From Pseudochrobactrum kiredjianiae (lineage in GTDB: Bacteria > Pseudomonadota > Alphaproteobacteria > Rhizobiales > Rhizobiaceae): DNA of 64,000 nucleotides. The DNA is taken from NCBI RefSeq assembly GCF_030362795.1, contig NZ_JAUCBM010000001.1:1178001-1242000 (forward strand), in the 5' to 3' direction. How positions within the stretch are numbered: the first letter of the stretch is position 1; each line of letters opens with the position of its first letter. The notes under the pieces were generated by a model, which was not told where the DNA came from, did not search any database, and saw only the letters and a program-made list of their open reading frames with translations. Positions 53,523 to 62,004 of this stretch are shown here, in pieces. The position numbers and the translations under genes were made by a program.

Positions 53523-54801
53523 ATTTCTTTCCGATGCGGGAGTTGAGGGGCAGACAATTGTTGCAGCAAGTAAAGAATGGCTGTTTCAAGGGCGGTTGGC
53601 GCAATTGCCAATTTTTCCGCGCAATGACTGGCGTAGCTGGGTGATTATGGGCGGGCCTGGTTCCGGCAAAACCCGTGCCGGAGCTGAGTGGATCAGCGGC
53701 ATGGCGCAGGGACTTGCGCCATTCAGCGATAAAGCTTGCGGTAATATTGCGCTGGTGGGGGAAACGCTTGCCGATGTGCGTGAGGTAATGGTGGAGGGGC
53801 CTTCTGGTATTCTTTCTGTCTCACGTTTGCAAAGGCCGCGATTGGAAAGCACACGGCGTCGACTGGTTTGGGAAAGCGGGGCTGTGGCTTCCTTTTATTC
53901 ATCAGAAGATCCGGACAGTTTGCGCGGGCCGCAGTTTTCCGCAGCATGGTGTGATGAGCTGGCGAAATGGAAAAACCCGCAACAGACATGGGATATGCTG
54001 CAATTCGGACTGCGTCTCGGAGATTTCCCGCGACAGGTGGTGACGACGACGCCGAAAATGCAGGCTCTGTTGCGCGATTTGTTGAGTGATCCGGCGACAA
54101 TCATGACCCATATGCGTACCGATGAAAATTCCGCTCATCTGGCTCCTGCCTTTCTGCTGGCCATGCAGCAGCGCTATGCAGGCACAGCCTTGGGGCGGCA
54201 GGAACTGGACGGTGTGCTGATCGCAGACCGTGAAGATGCACTGTGGTCGCGGGAGCAATTGGAAGCACTCTATGATCCGCAAGTGCCGGAGTTGCAGCGC
54301 ATAATTATTGCGGTTGATCCGCCTGCTAGTTCAACCAAGAACTCTGATGCCTGCGGGATTGTTGTGGCAGGGTTGGATGCGCATGAGCAAGCTTGGGTGC
54401 TGGAAGATGCCACCGTGCAAGGTGTGAAGCCCCATCAATGGGCGGCGCAGATTGTACAATTCTACCATCGCTATCAGGCTGATATGGTGGTGGCAGAGGT
54501 CAATCAGGGTGGTGATATGGTGATGGCGGTGATCCATGCACAGGATGCTTCTGTTGCGGTGAAGCCCGTGCGGGCGCAGCGGGGGAAATATTTGCGCGCC
54601 GAGCCGGTTGCGGCACTCTATGAGCAGGGGCGTATCCGCCATGCACGCCGTTTTCCGCAACTGGAAGATGAGATGTGTGATTTTGCCGTCAACGGGCTGT
54701 CATCAGGGCGCTCTCCGGACAGGATGGATGCGCTGGTCTGGGCCTTGCACACGCTGTTGCTGCAGGACACGCATAAACCACGTATCCGACATTTAAGATA
54801 A
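53464..54801 (+). CDS. GTA large terminase subunit (gp2-like)
   Basis: DNA-packaging ATPase/nuclease of 445 aa. Walker A is GGPGSGKTRAGAEW (residues about 63-76), Walker B is SAAWCDELAKW, and the nuclease half has IIAVDPPAS, VVAEVNQGGDM and SPDRMDALVWAL with acidic metal-binding residues. In GTAs this enzyme packages random host DNA by headful. The start overlaps gp1 by 59 nt; the ATG has GGAGG directly before it without normal spacing, so a downstream start is possible. It is followed 27 nt later by the portal gene. Confidence 0.93.
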   Translation: MCVKPSASLAPELLNSELFEFLSDAGVEGQTIVAASKEWLFQGRLAQLPIFPRNDWRSWVIMGGPGSGKTRAGAEWISGMAQGLAPFSDKACGNIALVGETLADVREVMVEGPSGILSVSRLQRPRLESTRRRLVWESGAVASFYSSEDPDSLRGPQFSAAWCDELAKWKNPQQTWDMLQFGLRLGDFPRQVVTTTPKMQALLRDLLSDPATIMTHMRTDENSAHLAPAFLLAMQQRYAGTALGRQELDGVLIADREDALWSREQLEALYDPQVPELQRIIIAVDPPASSTKNSDACGIVVAGLDAHEQAWVLEDATVQGVKPHQWAAQIVQFYHRYQADMVVAEVNQGGDMVMAVIHAQDASVAVKPVRAQRGKYLRAEPVAALYEQGRIRHARRFPQLEDEMCDFAVNGLSSGRSPDRMDALVWALHTLLLQDTHKPRIRHLR

Positions 54802-54828
54802 AACCAGATTGAACTGAGTGAGGTTAAC

Positions 54829-56094
54829 ATGGCTTGGAACTGGCCGTGGCGGCATCATGCTGCCCAAACGCAGGCGCATAAAGCAACCGCGCCGTTGGAG
54901 GCGCAAAAAGCAACCGCGCCGCTGGAGGCGCAAAAAGCAACTGTACCCCCTTCCGCAAAAACGCAGCAGGGCTTTGTCGCGCTCCATATGGATGCGCAGG
55001 CTCGCTGGACAACCCGTAATTATATGGCGCTGTCGCAGCAGGGGTTCATGCGCAATCCGATTGTGCATCGTTGCGTAAAAATGATCAGTGATGCCGCTGC
55101 TAATGTGCCGCTGCTGCTCTATCAGGGTGAGACGGAACTTGAAGATCATCCATTGTTGAAGCTGCTGCGTGCGCCTCATGAAGGCGCTTGCGGCTCCGGT
55201 TTTTTCGAGCAGCTTTACGGGCATTTATTGCTATCCGGCAATGCCTATGTAGAGCGGTTGGATTATGACGGTCAGGCGAAAGAGCTGCATTTGCTGCGCC
55301 CTGAGCGGGTGACGATTGAGAGCGACAACAATGGCTGGCCGCAAGCTCTGCTCTATCGCAACAATACAGCCAGCCGTCGTATTAGTCTCAATGCCGGTTT
55401 TGAAGCCTGTCTGTCAGCGCGGGGCTTGCATCTGCGCCTGTTTCATCCGCTCGACGATCATTATGGTTTTCCGCCCTTGGAAGCCGCATTGATGGCGCTG
55501 GATATTCATAACGCCATCGCTGCATGGAACAAGGCACTGCTTGATAACTCCGCCCGGCCATCCGGTGCGCTGGTCTATGCGCCGAAAGACGGCGGCAATT
55601 TGAGCGAAGAGCAATTTGACCGGTTAAAGACGGAACTGGAAGAAGGCTATACCGGCGCCGGAGGTGCGGGCAGGCCACTGCTGTTGGAGGGCGGGCTGGA
55701 CTGGAAAGCAATGGGACTATCGCCCAAAGACATGGATTTCATTGAGGCCAAGCATGTGGCAAGCCGCGAGATTGCGCTGGCTTTTGGTGTGCCGTCGATG
55801 TTGCTCGGCATCCCCGGTGACAACACCTATGCCAATTATGCCGAGGCCAACCGTGCTTTCTATCGCCTGACTATTTTGCCTCTGCTGAACCGCACTGCAC
55901 AGGCGTTAAGCAATTGGCTTTGCCCGTTTTATGGCTCCGATCTGCGGCTGGAGCATGATTATGACCGTATTGACGGACTGGCCGAGGAGCGCGAGGCGCT
56001 GTGGCGGCGCATCGGTGCAGCAGATTTTCTGAGTGATGCGGAGAAACGGCAGGCGGGTGGTTATTCTCTTGAACCGGAAGGGCGTGAACCATGA
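54829..56094 (+). CDS. GTA portal protein (HK97 family, gp3-like)
   Basis: Portal protein of 421 aa through which DNA enters the capsid. The HK97-type portal motifs are NPIVHRCVKMISDAAANVPL, HPLLKLLRAPHE, LSGNAYVERL and LAFGVPSMLLGIPGDNTYANYAEANRAFYRLTILPL. An N-terminal stretch is made of a 9-residue repeat (KATAPLEAQ, two full copies and a partial third) absent from the family core; it reflects a 27-bp tandem DNA repeat (54880-54943). The stop overlaps the next ATG by 4 bp. Confidence 0.93.
   Translation: MAWNWPWRHHAAQTQAHKATAPLEAQKATAPLEAQKATVPPSAKTQQGFVALHMDAQARWTTRNYMALSQQGFMRNPIVHRCVKMISDAAANVPLLLYQGETELEDHPLLKLLRAPHEGACGSGFFEQLYGHLLLSGNAYVERLDYDGQAKELHLLRPERVTIESDNNGWPQALLYRNNTASRRISLNAGFEACLSARGLHLRLFHPLDDHYGFPPLEAALMALDIHNAIAAWNKALLDNSARPSGALVYAPKDGGNLSEEQFDRLKTELEEGYTGAGGAGRPLLLEGGLDWKAMGLSPKDMDFIEAKHVASREIALAFGVPSMLLGIPGDNTYANYAEANRAFYRLTILPLLNRTAQALSNWLCPFYGSDLRLEHDYDRIDGLAEEREALWRRIGAADFLSDAEKRQAGGYSLEPEGREP
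54880..54943 (+). repeat. 27-bp tandem repeat inside the portal gene
   Basis: Two 27-bp units (54880-54906 and 54907-54933) differ at one base (GTTGG or GCTGG), and a third is partial (54934-54943). They encode KATAPLEAQ in-frame. Being a multiple of three, the number can vary without a frameshift, so this is a potential length-variable site. Confidence 0.85.
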
Positions 56095-56462
56095 ACCTGT
56101 TCAACCAGACGGGAGAATTAACGCAGGAGCAGTGGATCTGGCTTGCTAAAATCACCGGTGCAGTCAGCGGTTCTGCCGTCTCACTGGCCTATATGCTGCC
56201 TAAGGGCAAGCGCGAGGCAGCCATTCGCTTTGCTGTCGGCTTAATCTGCGGAATGATTTTTGGCGGGGCGGCTGGTGTTAAAATTGCAGAACAACTGAAG
56301 TTGGCTAGTAGTCTCGGGCAAGCCGAACTGATGCTGATGGGATCGAGTGCTGCAAGTTTTGCCGCATGGACGGCGCTCGGGTTTTTCAAGCGCTTTACCG
56401 ACAGGTTGAAAAATCAGGATGGCATTGTCTCACGCAAAAGGAGTGCGGCTGATGACAATTAA
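56091..56462 (+). CDS. DUF6107 family membrane protein in the GTA cluster
   Basis: Protein of 123 aa between the portal and protease genes, the place of small orf 3.5 in the Rhodobacter cluster. It has two or three hydrophobic segments (about residues 20-36, 45-65 and 80-99) and a basic tail (KRFTDRLKNQDGIVSRKRS). It matches my memory of DUF6107, seen in rhizobial GTA clusters. Membrane topology resembles holins, but a lytic role is not shown. The start overlaps the portal stop (ATGA), and the 3' end overlaps the protease start by 11 nt. Confidence 0.7.
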   Translation: MNLFNQTGELTQEQWIWLAKITGAVSGSAVSLAYMLPKGKREAAIRFAVGLICGMIFGGAAGVKIAEQLKLASSLGQAELMLMGSSAASFAAWTALGFFKRFTDRLKNQDGIVSRKRSAADDN

Positions 56463-56949
56463 AACCGGCCAGCCTTTGCGTTTCAGCGGTTATGCCAGCC
56501 TGTTTTCACTGACAGATTTGAGCGGCGATATTATTGAGCGCGGCGCTTTCGCAGCTTCTTTAAAACGGGGCGGGACAGTGCGGATGCTCTGGCAGCATCA
56601 GGCTGACAACCCCATCGGTATCTGGACGAAAATAGCGGAGGATCAGCGCGGTCTTTATGTGGAAGGGCAACTGGCTGAAGGCGTGGCGCGTGCTGATGAA
56701 GCATGGCACCTGCTCTCCGAAGGTGCGCTTGATGGGTTGTCGATTGGCTTTCGCGCTGTGCGCAGCAAGAAAGTCACAACTACCGGCCGGCGGCATATTC
56801 TGGAAGCTGAGCTTTGGGAAATTTCACTGGTGACTTTTTCGATGTTACCGCAGGCACGTGTTATCGCGGTTCAGCAGAAACAGCATGATGAGAGCAGTAC
56901 AGCCTCGATTATAAGGCAGGCTGCCTTCCGGTTTCATAAAAACACATAA
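56452..56949 (+). CDS. GTA prohead protease (HK97 family, gp4-like)
   Basis: Capsid maturation protease of 165 aa. The family pattern is FSGYASLFSLTDLSGDIIERGAF, then MLWQHQADNPIGIW with the catalytic His, LSEGALDGLSIGFR with the catalytic Ser, and LWEISLVTFSMLPQAR. The ATG at 56452 has AAAGGAG seven bases up. It lies directly before the capsid gene, whose N-terminal scaffold region it would remove. Confidence 0.92.
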   Translation: MTIKTGQPLRFSGYASLFSLTDLSGDIIERGAFAASLKRGGTVRMLWQHQADNPIGIWTKIAEDQRGLYVEGQLAEGVARADEAWHLLSEGALDGLSIGFRAVRSKKVTTTGRRHILEAELWEISLVTFSMLPQARVIAVQQKQHDESSTASIIRQAAFRFHKNT

Positions 56950-57005
56950 TCTCTTTCGGTCGGTTTGCATCGGTTCATTACACTTAAACCTTAAAAGGAC
57001 AGGCA

Positions 57006-58283
57006 ATGACGATAAAGCAAATTCAAAAAGCGGATAAGGCACCGGCTCTTGAAATCAAAGCACTCAACAGCCAGCAGGAGGTCGGTCAGGCTTTTGGCGA
57101 GTTTATGCAGGCTTTTGAAGGTTTTAAACAAGCCAATGATGAGCGCCTGACCCAGATTGAAAAACATGTTGGTGCGGATGTTGTTACCGTCGAAAAGATG
57201 GAGCGTCTTAACCGTGCAATGGATGAGCAAAAAGCGGCGCTGGATCAATATGTACTGAAACAGGCACGTCCTGCGCTGGGTGGCGAAACGCGATCACCTT
57301 TTAATGGCGCTACGCAGGAGCATAAACAGGCTTTTGATAATTATGCCCGCCGTGGTGATGAGCAGGCTTTACGCGGGCTTGAGCAGAAAGCGCATTCCTA
57401 TGGTTCAGGGCCTGATGGCGGTTATCTTGTGCCGTCTGAGTTGGAAACTGCAATCGGCACGCGTTTGGCTGCACTTTCGCCGGTGCGCGGACTTGCAACT
57501 GTGCGTCAGGTTTCCGGTGCCGTTTTGAAAAAACCGTTTTCCATTAGCGGGCCAGGCACCGGTTGGGTGGGAGAAGAGGGGGCACGCCCGCAGACTGCCA
57601 ATGCTAAACTGGCTGAACTGCAATTCCCGACAATGGAAATTTACGCCATGCCTGCGGCCACGAGCAGTCTGCTGGATGATGCGGCGGTGGATGTAGAGCA
57701 GTGGATTGCCGCCGAGGTTGAAACTGCTTTTGCAGAACAGGAAAGCGCTGCCTTTATCAATGGCGATGGTGTGAACAAGCCGCATGGATTTTTGGCTTAT
57801 GACACAGTTGCTGAAAGCGCATGGGCATGGGGTAAACTTGGTTGCCTGAAAACCGGCGTTGCCGGTGCAATGCCTGCTTCCAGCCCGTCCGATCTGCTGA
57901 TTGATCTGGTCTATGCGCTCAAATCCGGCTACCGCCAGAATGCACATTGGATGATGAACCGTAAAACACAGTCAGCACTGCGTAAGCTCAAAGACAGCAA
58001 CGGTAATTATCTCTGGCAGCCACCGGCATCGCTTGGACAAAAAGCGTCCTTCATGGGCTTTGGTCTGGTGGAAGCGGAGGACATGCCGGATATTACAACG
58101 GACAGCACGCCGATTGCATTTGGTGATTTTGCCCGTGGTTATCTGATTGTGGATCGTATCGGTATCCGCATTCTGCGCGATCCGTATTCTGCCAAGCCTT
58201 ACGTGCTGTTTTACACCACCAAGCGTGTTGGTGGTGGTGTGCAGGATTTTGATGCGATCAAACTGCTCAAATTCGCAGTGTAA
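57006..58283 (+). CDS. GTA major capsid protein (HK97 fold, gp5-like)
   Basis: Capsid subunit of 425 aa. The first ~115 residues form a charged coiled-coil delta domain (FGEFMQAFEGFKQANDERLTQIEKH), expected to be cut off on maturation. The core then has SYGSGPDGGYLVPSELETAI and ends WMMNRKTQSALRKLKDSNGNYLW, FGDFARGYLIVDRIGIRILRDPYS, the HK97 capsid hallmark. AAAGGACAG gives the ribosome site. A 107-nt gap follows before the connector gene, the largest gap in the cluster so far, perhaps with processing or pausing. Confidence 0.95.
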   Translation: MTIKQIQKADKAPALEIKALNSQQEVGQAFGEFMQAFEGFKQANDERLTQIEKHVGADVVTVEKMERLNRAMDEQKAALDQYVLKQARPALGGETRSPFNGATQEHKQAFDNYARRGDEQALRGLEQKAHSYGSGPDGGYLVPSELETAIGTRLAALSPVRGLATVRQVSGAVLKKPFSISGPGTGWVGEEGARPQTANAKLAELQFPTMEIYAMPAATSSLLDDAAVDVEQWIAAEVETAFAEQESAAFINGDGVNKPHGFLAYDTVAESAWAWGKLGCLKTGVAGAMPASSPSDLLIDLVYALKSGYRQNAHWMMNRKTQSALRKLKDSNGNYLWQPPASLGQKASFMGFGLVEAEDMPDITTDSTPIAFGDFARGYLIVDRIGIRILRDPYSAKPYVLFYTTKRVGGGVQDFDAIKLLKFAV

Positions 58284-58390
58284 CTTTGATGAAAACTGGC
58301 GGTTTTGCCAGCCTTTGCAAAGTGACATGAATCATTCTGGCAGAGAATAATTTTATCATATTGTTTTTATTGTAAAATACGGGAGATAGC

Positions 58391-58960
58391 ATGGTTCTCC
58401 AACTTATAACGCCGCCGGTAGAAGAGCCGGTGACGACAGCATTTTTGCGCGAATTTTTACGTTTGCCACCGGATCAGGAAGAAAACTTGCTGACACGCCT
58501 GATCCGTACCGCACGTGAGGTGATTGAAGATCATTGCAATCTGGTGATGCTATCGCAGCGCTGGTATTTGCAACTCACCAACTGGCCGCAATCGGGCAGA
58601 ATTGCACTCTACAAAGCTCCGGTGATTTCGATTGATAAAGTGCGGGGTTTTAGTGCTGACGGCAGCGCTGTGCAATTTAGTTCGGATGACTGGCGGCTGG
58701 ATACGGAGAGCCGCCCGCAGCGGCTTTATCTCCGTCGTCCGCAATATATCACCATTGCCCGAGGGCTGGAAATTGAGCTGACCGCCGGTCTGGCGAATGA
58801 GCCGGAGGCGCTTCCTGAAACATTGCGCCATGCCTGTGTGATGCTGGCGGCGCATCTCTACGACAACCGTAATTCTGCACAGGCCGGAACACTGATGACC
58901 AGTCTGCCGGATATGGTTGCGCAACTCGTATCACCGTGGTTGCGGCGGGGGCGGTTATGA
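58391..58960 (+). CDS. GTA head-tail connector (gp6-like adaptor)
   Basis: Protein of 189 aa at the gp6 position. It starts with LITPPVEEPVTTAFLREFLRLP and has LTRLIRTAREVIEDHCNLVML, the helical pattern of the gp6/phiE125 gp8 family of head-tail connectors, and DNRNSAQAGTLMTSLPDMVAQLVSPWLRRGRL at the end. It links the portal ring to the tail. The stop overlaps the next ATG (ATGA). Confidence 0.9.
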   Translation: MVLQLITPPVEEPVTTAFLREFLRLPPDQEENLLTRLIRTAREVIEDHCNLVMLSQRWYLQLTNWPQSGRIALYKAPVISIDKVRGFSADGSAVQFSSDDWRLDTESRPQRLYLRRPQYITIARGLEIELTAGLANEPEALPETLRHACVMLAAHLYDNRNSAQAGTLMTSLPDMVAQLVSPWLRRGRL

Positions 58961-59292
58961 ACCTGCAATTCATTGATGCTGGACAGTTTAAAACATCTCT
59001 GAGCCTGCAAGAAAACCGCCCTTTGTTTGATGAGAGCGGCAGCTATCAGGAGCAATGGACAGAAATTGCCACGCTCTGGGGCAGGATTGAACCGCAGAAA
59101 ACCGGCAGTCAGTCCTTTGCTTTGCAGGCCATTCCTCATGTCACGCATCGCATCACGACCCGTTATCGCAGTGACATTCTTGTCTCCGCGCGGCTGACAT
59201 ATGGAACAAGGCATTTCACAGTGCTGGGGCTTCACGATCCCGATGAAAGCCAACGCTATCTTATCTGCTTAGTTAGAGAGGAAATCCGATGA
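58957..59292 (+). CDS. GTA head closure protein (gp7-like)
   Basis: Protein of 111 aa in the phage head-tail joining (stopper) family. Sequence features are SLQENRPLFDESGSYQEQW, LWGRIEPQKTGSQSF, VTHRITTRYRSDILVSARL and the VLGLHDPDESQRYLICLVREEIR end. It seals the head after packaging. The ATG overlaps the connector stop by 4 bp and the stop overlaps the next small ORF, again ATGA. Confidence 0.9.
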   Translation: MNLQFIDAGQFKTSLSLQENRPLFDESGSYQEQWTEIATLWGRIEPQKTGSQSFALQAIPHVTHRITTRYRSDILVSARLTYGTRHFTVLGLHDPDESQRYLICLVREEIR

Positions 59293-59456
59293 ATTTTTCT
59301 ATGCGCTTTATATTTGAGGCCTTGTTGCGCACCTTGCGCCTTGTTGGTTTGCAGGCTTGCGAGCAGGCATTATCCAATAAACGCGACGGGCTGTTTTTGA
59401 AAAGTCCTGACACTAAAACACCGCCCGTAAGCCCTGAACAGGACAATAAGGGATGA
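59289..59456 (+). CDS. Extra small ORF (55 aa) embedded in the GTA cluster
   Basis: It starts ATG at 59289 overlapping the head-closure stop (ATGA) and ends TGA at 59456 overlapping the start of the next gene (ATGA). The peptide has an N-terminal amphipathic helix (MRFIFEALLRTLRLVGLQA), a single Cys, and a polar, Pro-rich tail. Double coupling without any gap strongly suggests it is translated. I know of no counterpart at this point in the Rhodobacter cluster, which passes from gp7 to gp8. A structural or regulatory small protein is possible. Confidence 0.72.
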   Translation: MNFSMRFIFEALLRTLRLVGLQACEQALSNKRDGLFLKSPDTKTPPVSPEQDNKG

Positions 59457-59884
59457 CGGGTGCGGCGCTCATTTTGCAAAAGGCAATATTGGCGTGGCTG
59501 CAAGCTGCGCCTTTGCTGATGGAAAAGCTGCACGGGCAGGGCATCTATGACCATGTGCCGCCCGATGCGCGTTTTCCATATATCAGCTTTGGCCAAAGTC
59601 AGGTCTATGCATGGGATACCGATAGCGGCTCCGGCGAAGAACATAGTCTGGTGCTGCATATTTGGGCGCGTTCCAATGGCCGCAGGCAGGTGCTGGAACT
59701 GATGATGCTGGTTGAGGCGTTGCTTGAGGCCTTGGATAGCAGCACTTTGAGGCCGGATATCGGCGGTTTTTATCTCGTCAACCTGACTTTGCAATCTTCA
59801 CAGACCCGTAATGACGAATTGCGCGATGGTTATAGCGGGCAATTGCGCTACCGCGCGGTAACCGAGAAAATTGAAGGAGCGTAA
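59453..59884 (+). CDS. GTA tail terminator (DUF3168, gp8-like)
   Basis: Protein of 143 aa of the DUF3168 family. Features are LQKAILAWLQAAPLLMEKL, IYDHVPPDARFPYISFGQSQ, and HSLVLHIWARSNGRRQVLELM. It caps the tail tube at the head-proximal end. Coupled to the 55-aa ORF upstream; the next gene begins 3 nt after its stop. Confidence 0.9.
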   Translation: MTGAALILQKAILAWLQAAPLLMEKLHGQGIYDHVPPDARFPYISFGQSQVYAWDTDSGSGEEHSLVLHIWARSNGRRQVLELMMLVEALLEALDSSTLRPDIGGFYLVNLTLQSSQTRNDELRDGYSGQLRYRAVTEKIEGA

Positions 59885-59887
59885 TCA

Positions 59888-60301
59888 ATGGCAGCCCAGA
59901 GAGGGAAAGACCTGTTGCTGAAAATCGCAACGGGCAATGACACATTTCAGACCTGTGCCGGTTTGCGCAGCAAGCGCATTGCATTCAATGCGGAGACCGT
60001 TGATGTGACGGATGCCGATGCGACAGGGCGCTGGCGGCAATTGCTGGCCGGTAGTGGTGTGCAGCGCGCATCTGTCAGTGGTGCCGGTATTTTCAAAGAT
60101 GCGGCTTCCGATGCGCTGATCCGCGCGACGTTCTTCAACGGCGATATTTTGGACTGGCAGATTGTGGTGCCGGATTTTGGCACTGTCAGCGGGCTGTTTC
60201 AGATTACGGCGCTGGAATATGGCGGCGTGCATGATGGCGAAGTGACTTTTGAAATTGCATTGGAATCTGCAGGTCTGGTCAGTTTTGGAGTGCAGCCATG
60301 A
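59888..60301 (+). CDS. GTA major tail protein (gp9-like)
   Basis: Tail tube subunit of 137 aa in the TP901-1-like major tail protein family. It begins AAQRGKDLLLKIATGNDTFQTCAGLRSKRI, with VDVTDADATGRWRQLLAGSG and FEIALESAGLVSF near the end. AAGGAG is just upstream. The stop overlaps the gp10 start (ATGA). Confidence 0.92.
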   Translation: MAAQRGKDLLLKIATGNDTFQTCAGLRSKRIAFNAETVDVTDADATGRWRQLLAGSGVQRASVSGAGIFKDAASDALIRATFFNGDILDWQIVVPDFGTVSGLFQITALEYGGVHDGEVTFEIALESAGLVSFGVQP

Positions 60302-60690
60302 AGGTCAATGCCAGACGGGGTGAAGTGGCTGCCGTGCTGAATGATACGGATTGGATTCTGTGTCTGACGCTTGGTGCTTTGGCGGGGCTTGAGGCTTCTT
60401 ATGAGGCCGAAGATTTATCCGCTTTGATAGCCCGTTTTTCAACGGGTAGTTTAAAGGCGGAAGATATGATCCGCATTGTCACCGCAGGTTTGCGCGGTGG
60501 CGGCCATGATGTGGCCGAGGATGATGTGGCGGATATGCGGATCGATGGTGCTGCTGTCGGCTTTGCCCGCCTTGTAGCACAATTGCTGGAGGTAACTTTT
60601 GGTGTGAGTACCGAAAAGCTGGAAAACACAGCACAATCAAAAAATCAGAAGCCGCAGTTGAATCAATGTCTTTCCCCTGGGATGCGCTGA
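60298..60690 (+). CDS. GTA gp10 family protein
   Basis: Protein of 130 aa. The N-terminal MKVNARRGEVAAVLND and LTLGALAGLEASYEAEDLSAL are the pattern of GTA_gp10, an assembly chaperone-like protein. A low-complexity C-terminal tail follows (QSKNQKPQLNQ). Overlaps the major tail gene by 4 bp and gp10.1 by 25 nt, similar to the overlapping tail chaperone pairs of phages. Confidence 0.88.
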   Translation: MKVNARRGEVAAVLNDTDWILCLTLGALAGLEASYEAEDLSALIARFSTGSLKAEDMIRIVTAGLRGGGHDVAEDDVADMRIDGAAVGFARLVAQLLEVTFGVSTEKLENTAQSKNQKPQLNQCLSPGMR

Positions 60691-60854
60691 TGCATTTCGG
60701 GTTGGGACAATTGCGGCTGTCGTCACGCGATTTTTGGCGGCTGAGTCTGCCCGAAATCAGGGCACTTAGCGGAACTATGCGTGGTAGCAGGCAAGCGCCG
60801 TCACGCGACATTTTCAACAGCCTGATGCAGGCTTTTCCTGATGGTGACACATGA
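60666..60854 (+). CDS. GTA gp10.1 (rcc01693-like tail assembly chaperone)
   Basis: Protein of 62 aa starting MSFPWDALMHFGLGQLRLSSRDFWRLS and containing TPREIRAL-like LPEIRALSG, the pattern of the rcc01693 family. It overlaps gp10 by 25 nt in another frame and the tape measure start by 4 bp. It probably acts with gp10 in tail assembly before the tape measure. Confidence 0.9.
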   Translation: MSFPWDALMHFGLGQLRLSSRDFWRLSLPEIRALSGTMRGSRQAPSRDIFNSLMQAFPDGDT

Positions 60855-61354
60855 ATGATACAGGCACGCAGCAGCAGTCAGTCACGGTTTCGGTTGAGGC
60901 CGATACCAGCGGCTTTGACCGCGCATTGGATAATTTGCAAAAACGCTCCGGTTCCTTCGGGCAGAGCCTGACCTCGGCTTTCAAGAGCGCGGTTACATCC
61001 GGCAAAGGGCTGGATGATGTGCTGCGCGGGCTGGCCTCCAATATGGCCTCGATGGCACTGGATGCGGGGATGAAGCCCTTGCAGGGACTTTTCTCTTCAA
61101 TGTTTTCCGGTCTGATGAGCGGGCTTGGCAGTGGTTTTGGCGTGGCTGGAGAGGCAGGTGCCGAGGCGATCTTGCCATTGGCGCGAGGGAGTGACGGTAG
61201 TCTGGGCGTGGTGATGGGCAGTGGTGGTGGCGGTCGCGGGATGCAGATCAATTTTAATATGTCTTCACCGGATGCTGCTTCCTTCAGCCGCTCTGAAGCG
61301 CAGGTCAGTGCCATGCTGGCACGCGCGGTGCGCCACGGCACCAGACGAATGTAG
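60851..61354 (+). CDS. GTA tape measure protein (gp11-like, short)
   Basis: Protein of 167 aa. The central ALDNLQKRSGSFGQSLTSAFKSAVTSGKGLDDVLRGLASNMA and the conserved GVAGEAGAEAILPLARGSDGSLGV block identify the short GTA tape measure type. Such proteins set tail length, and this one is short relative to phage tape measures, fitting a short tail. Coupled to gp10.1 by ATGA. Confidence 0.9.
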   Translation: MNDTGTQQQSVTVSVEADTSGFDRALDNLQKRSGSFGQSLTSAFKSAVTSGKGLDDVLRGLASNMASMALDAGMKPLQGLFSSMFSGLMSGLGSGFGVAGEAGAEAILPLARGSDGSLGVVMGSGGGGRGMQINFNMSSPDAASFSRSEAQVSAMLARAVRHGTRRM

Positions 61355-61365
61355 AGGAGGGATAC

Positions 61366-62004
61366 ATGCAGGATTTATCTTCATTCCATGATGTATCTTT
61401 TCCGCTCGGTGTTTCATTTGGCGCAACGGGCGGGCCGGAATGGCGCAATGAGATTGTTGGGCTGACCTCCGGCCATGAAAAGCGTAATGCGCGCTGGTCG
61501 ATGTCGCGCCGCTTTTATGATGCCGGAACGGGTTTACGTTCGCTCAACGATCTGCGGGATGTGCTGCGCTTTTTCGAGGCACGGCGTGGCTCGCTTTATG
61601 CTTTCCGGTTTCGTGATCCGTTCGATCATCTCTCATCGGAACAGGATGCGCCGCCACAGGCTACAGATCAGCTTTTGGGGTTTGGTGATGGCGTTAGACG
61701 GCAGTTTCAACTGGCGAAACATTACGGCGATTATCAGCGCATTATTACCAAACCGGTGCCGGAGTCCGTGCAGCTTGCTGTGGATGGTGCGGCACTTGCG
61801 GATGAAACATTCAGCATGAACTGGCTGACTGGGATGGTTGAATTTCACGAAGGGCATGTGCCGCCGTTACAAGCGAAAATCACAGCTGGTTTCTTGTTTG
61901 ATGTGCCGGTGCGTTTTGACACGGATCGCCTGAGTGCCAGTATTGCCAGTTTCAAAGCGGGTGAAATTCCGTCCATTCCGATTGTTGAGGTGAAGTCATG
62001 CTGA
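61366..62004 (+). CDS. GTA distal tail protein (gp12-like, DUF2460)
   Basis: Protein of 212 aa. It has VSFPLGVSFGATGGPEWRNEIV, RRFYDAGTGLRSLNDLRDVLRFFEARRG and YAFRFRDPFDH, the DUF2460 signature. It forms the end of the tail tube at the baseplate. AGAGGAGG precedes the ATG. The last 7 nt overlap gp13. Confidence 0.93.
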   Translation: MQDLSSFHDVSFPLGVSFGATGGPEWRNEIVGLTSGHEKRNARWSMSRRFYDAGTGLRSLNDLRDVLRFFEARRGSLYAFRFRDPFDHLSSEQDAPPQATDQLLGFGDGVRRQFQLAKHYGDYQRIITKPVPESVQLAVDGAALADETFSMNWLTGMVEFHEGHVPPLQAKITAGFLFDVPVRFDTDRLSASIASFKAGEIPSIPIVEVKSC

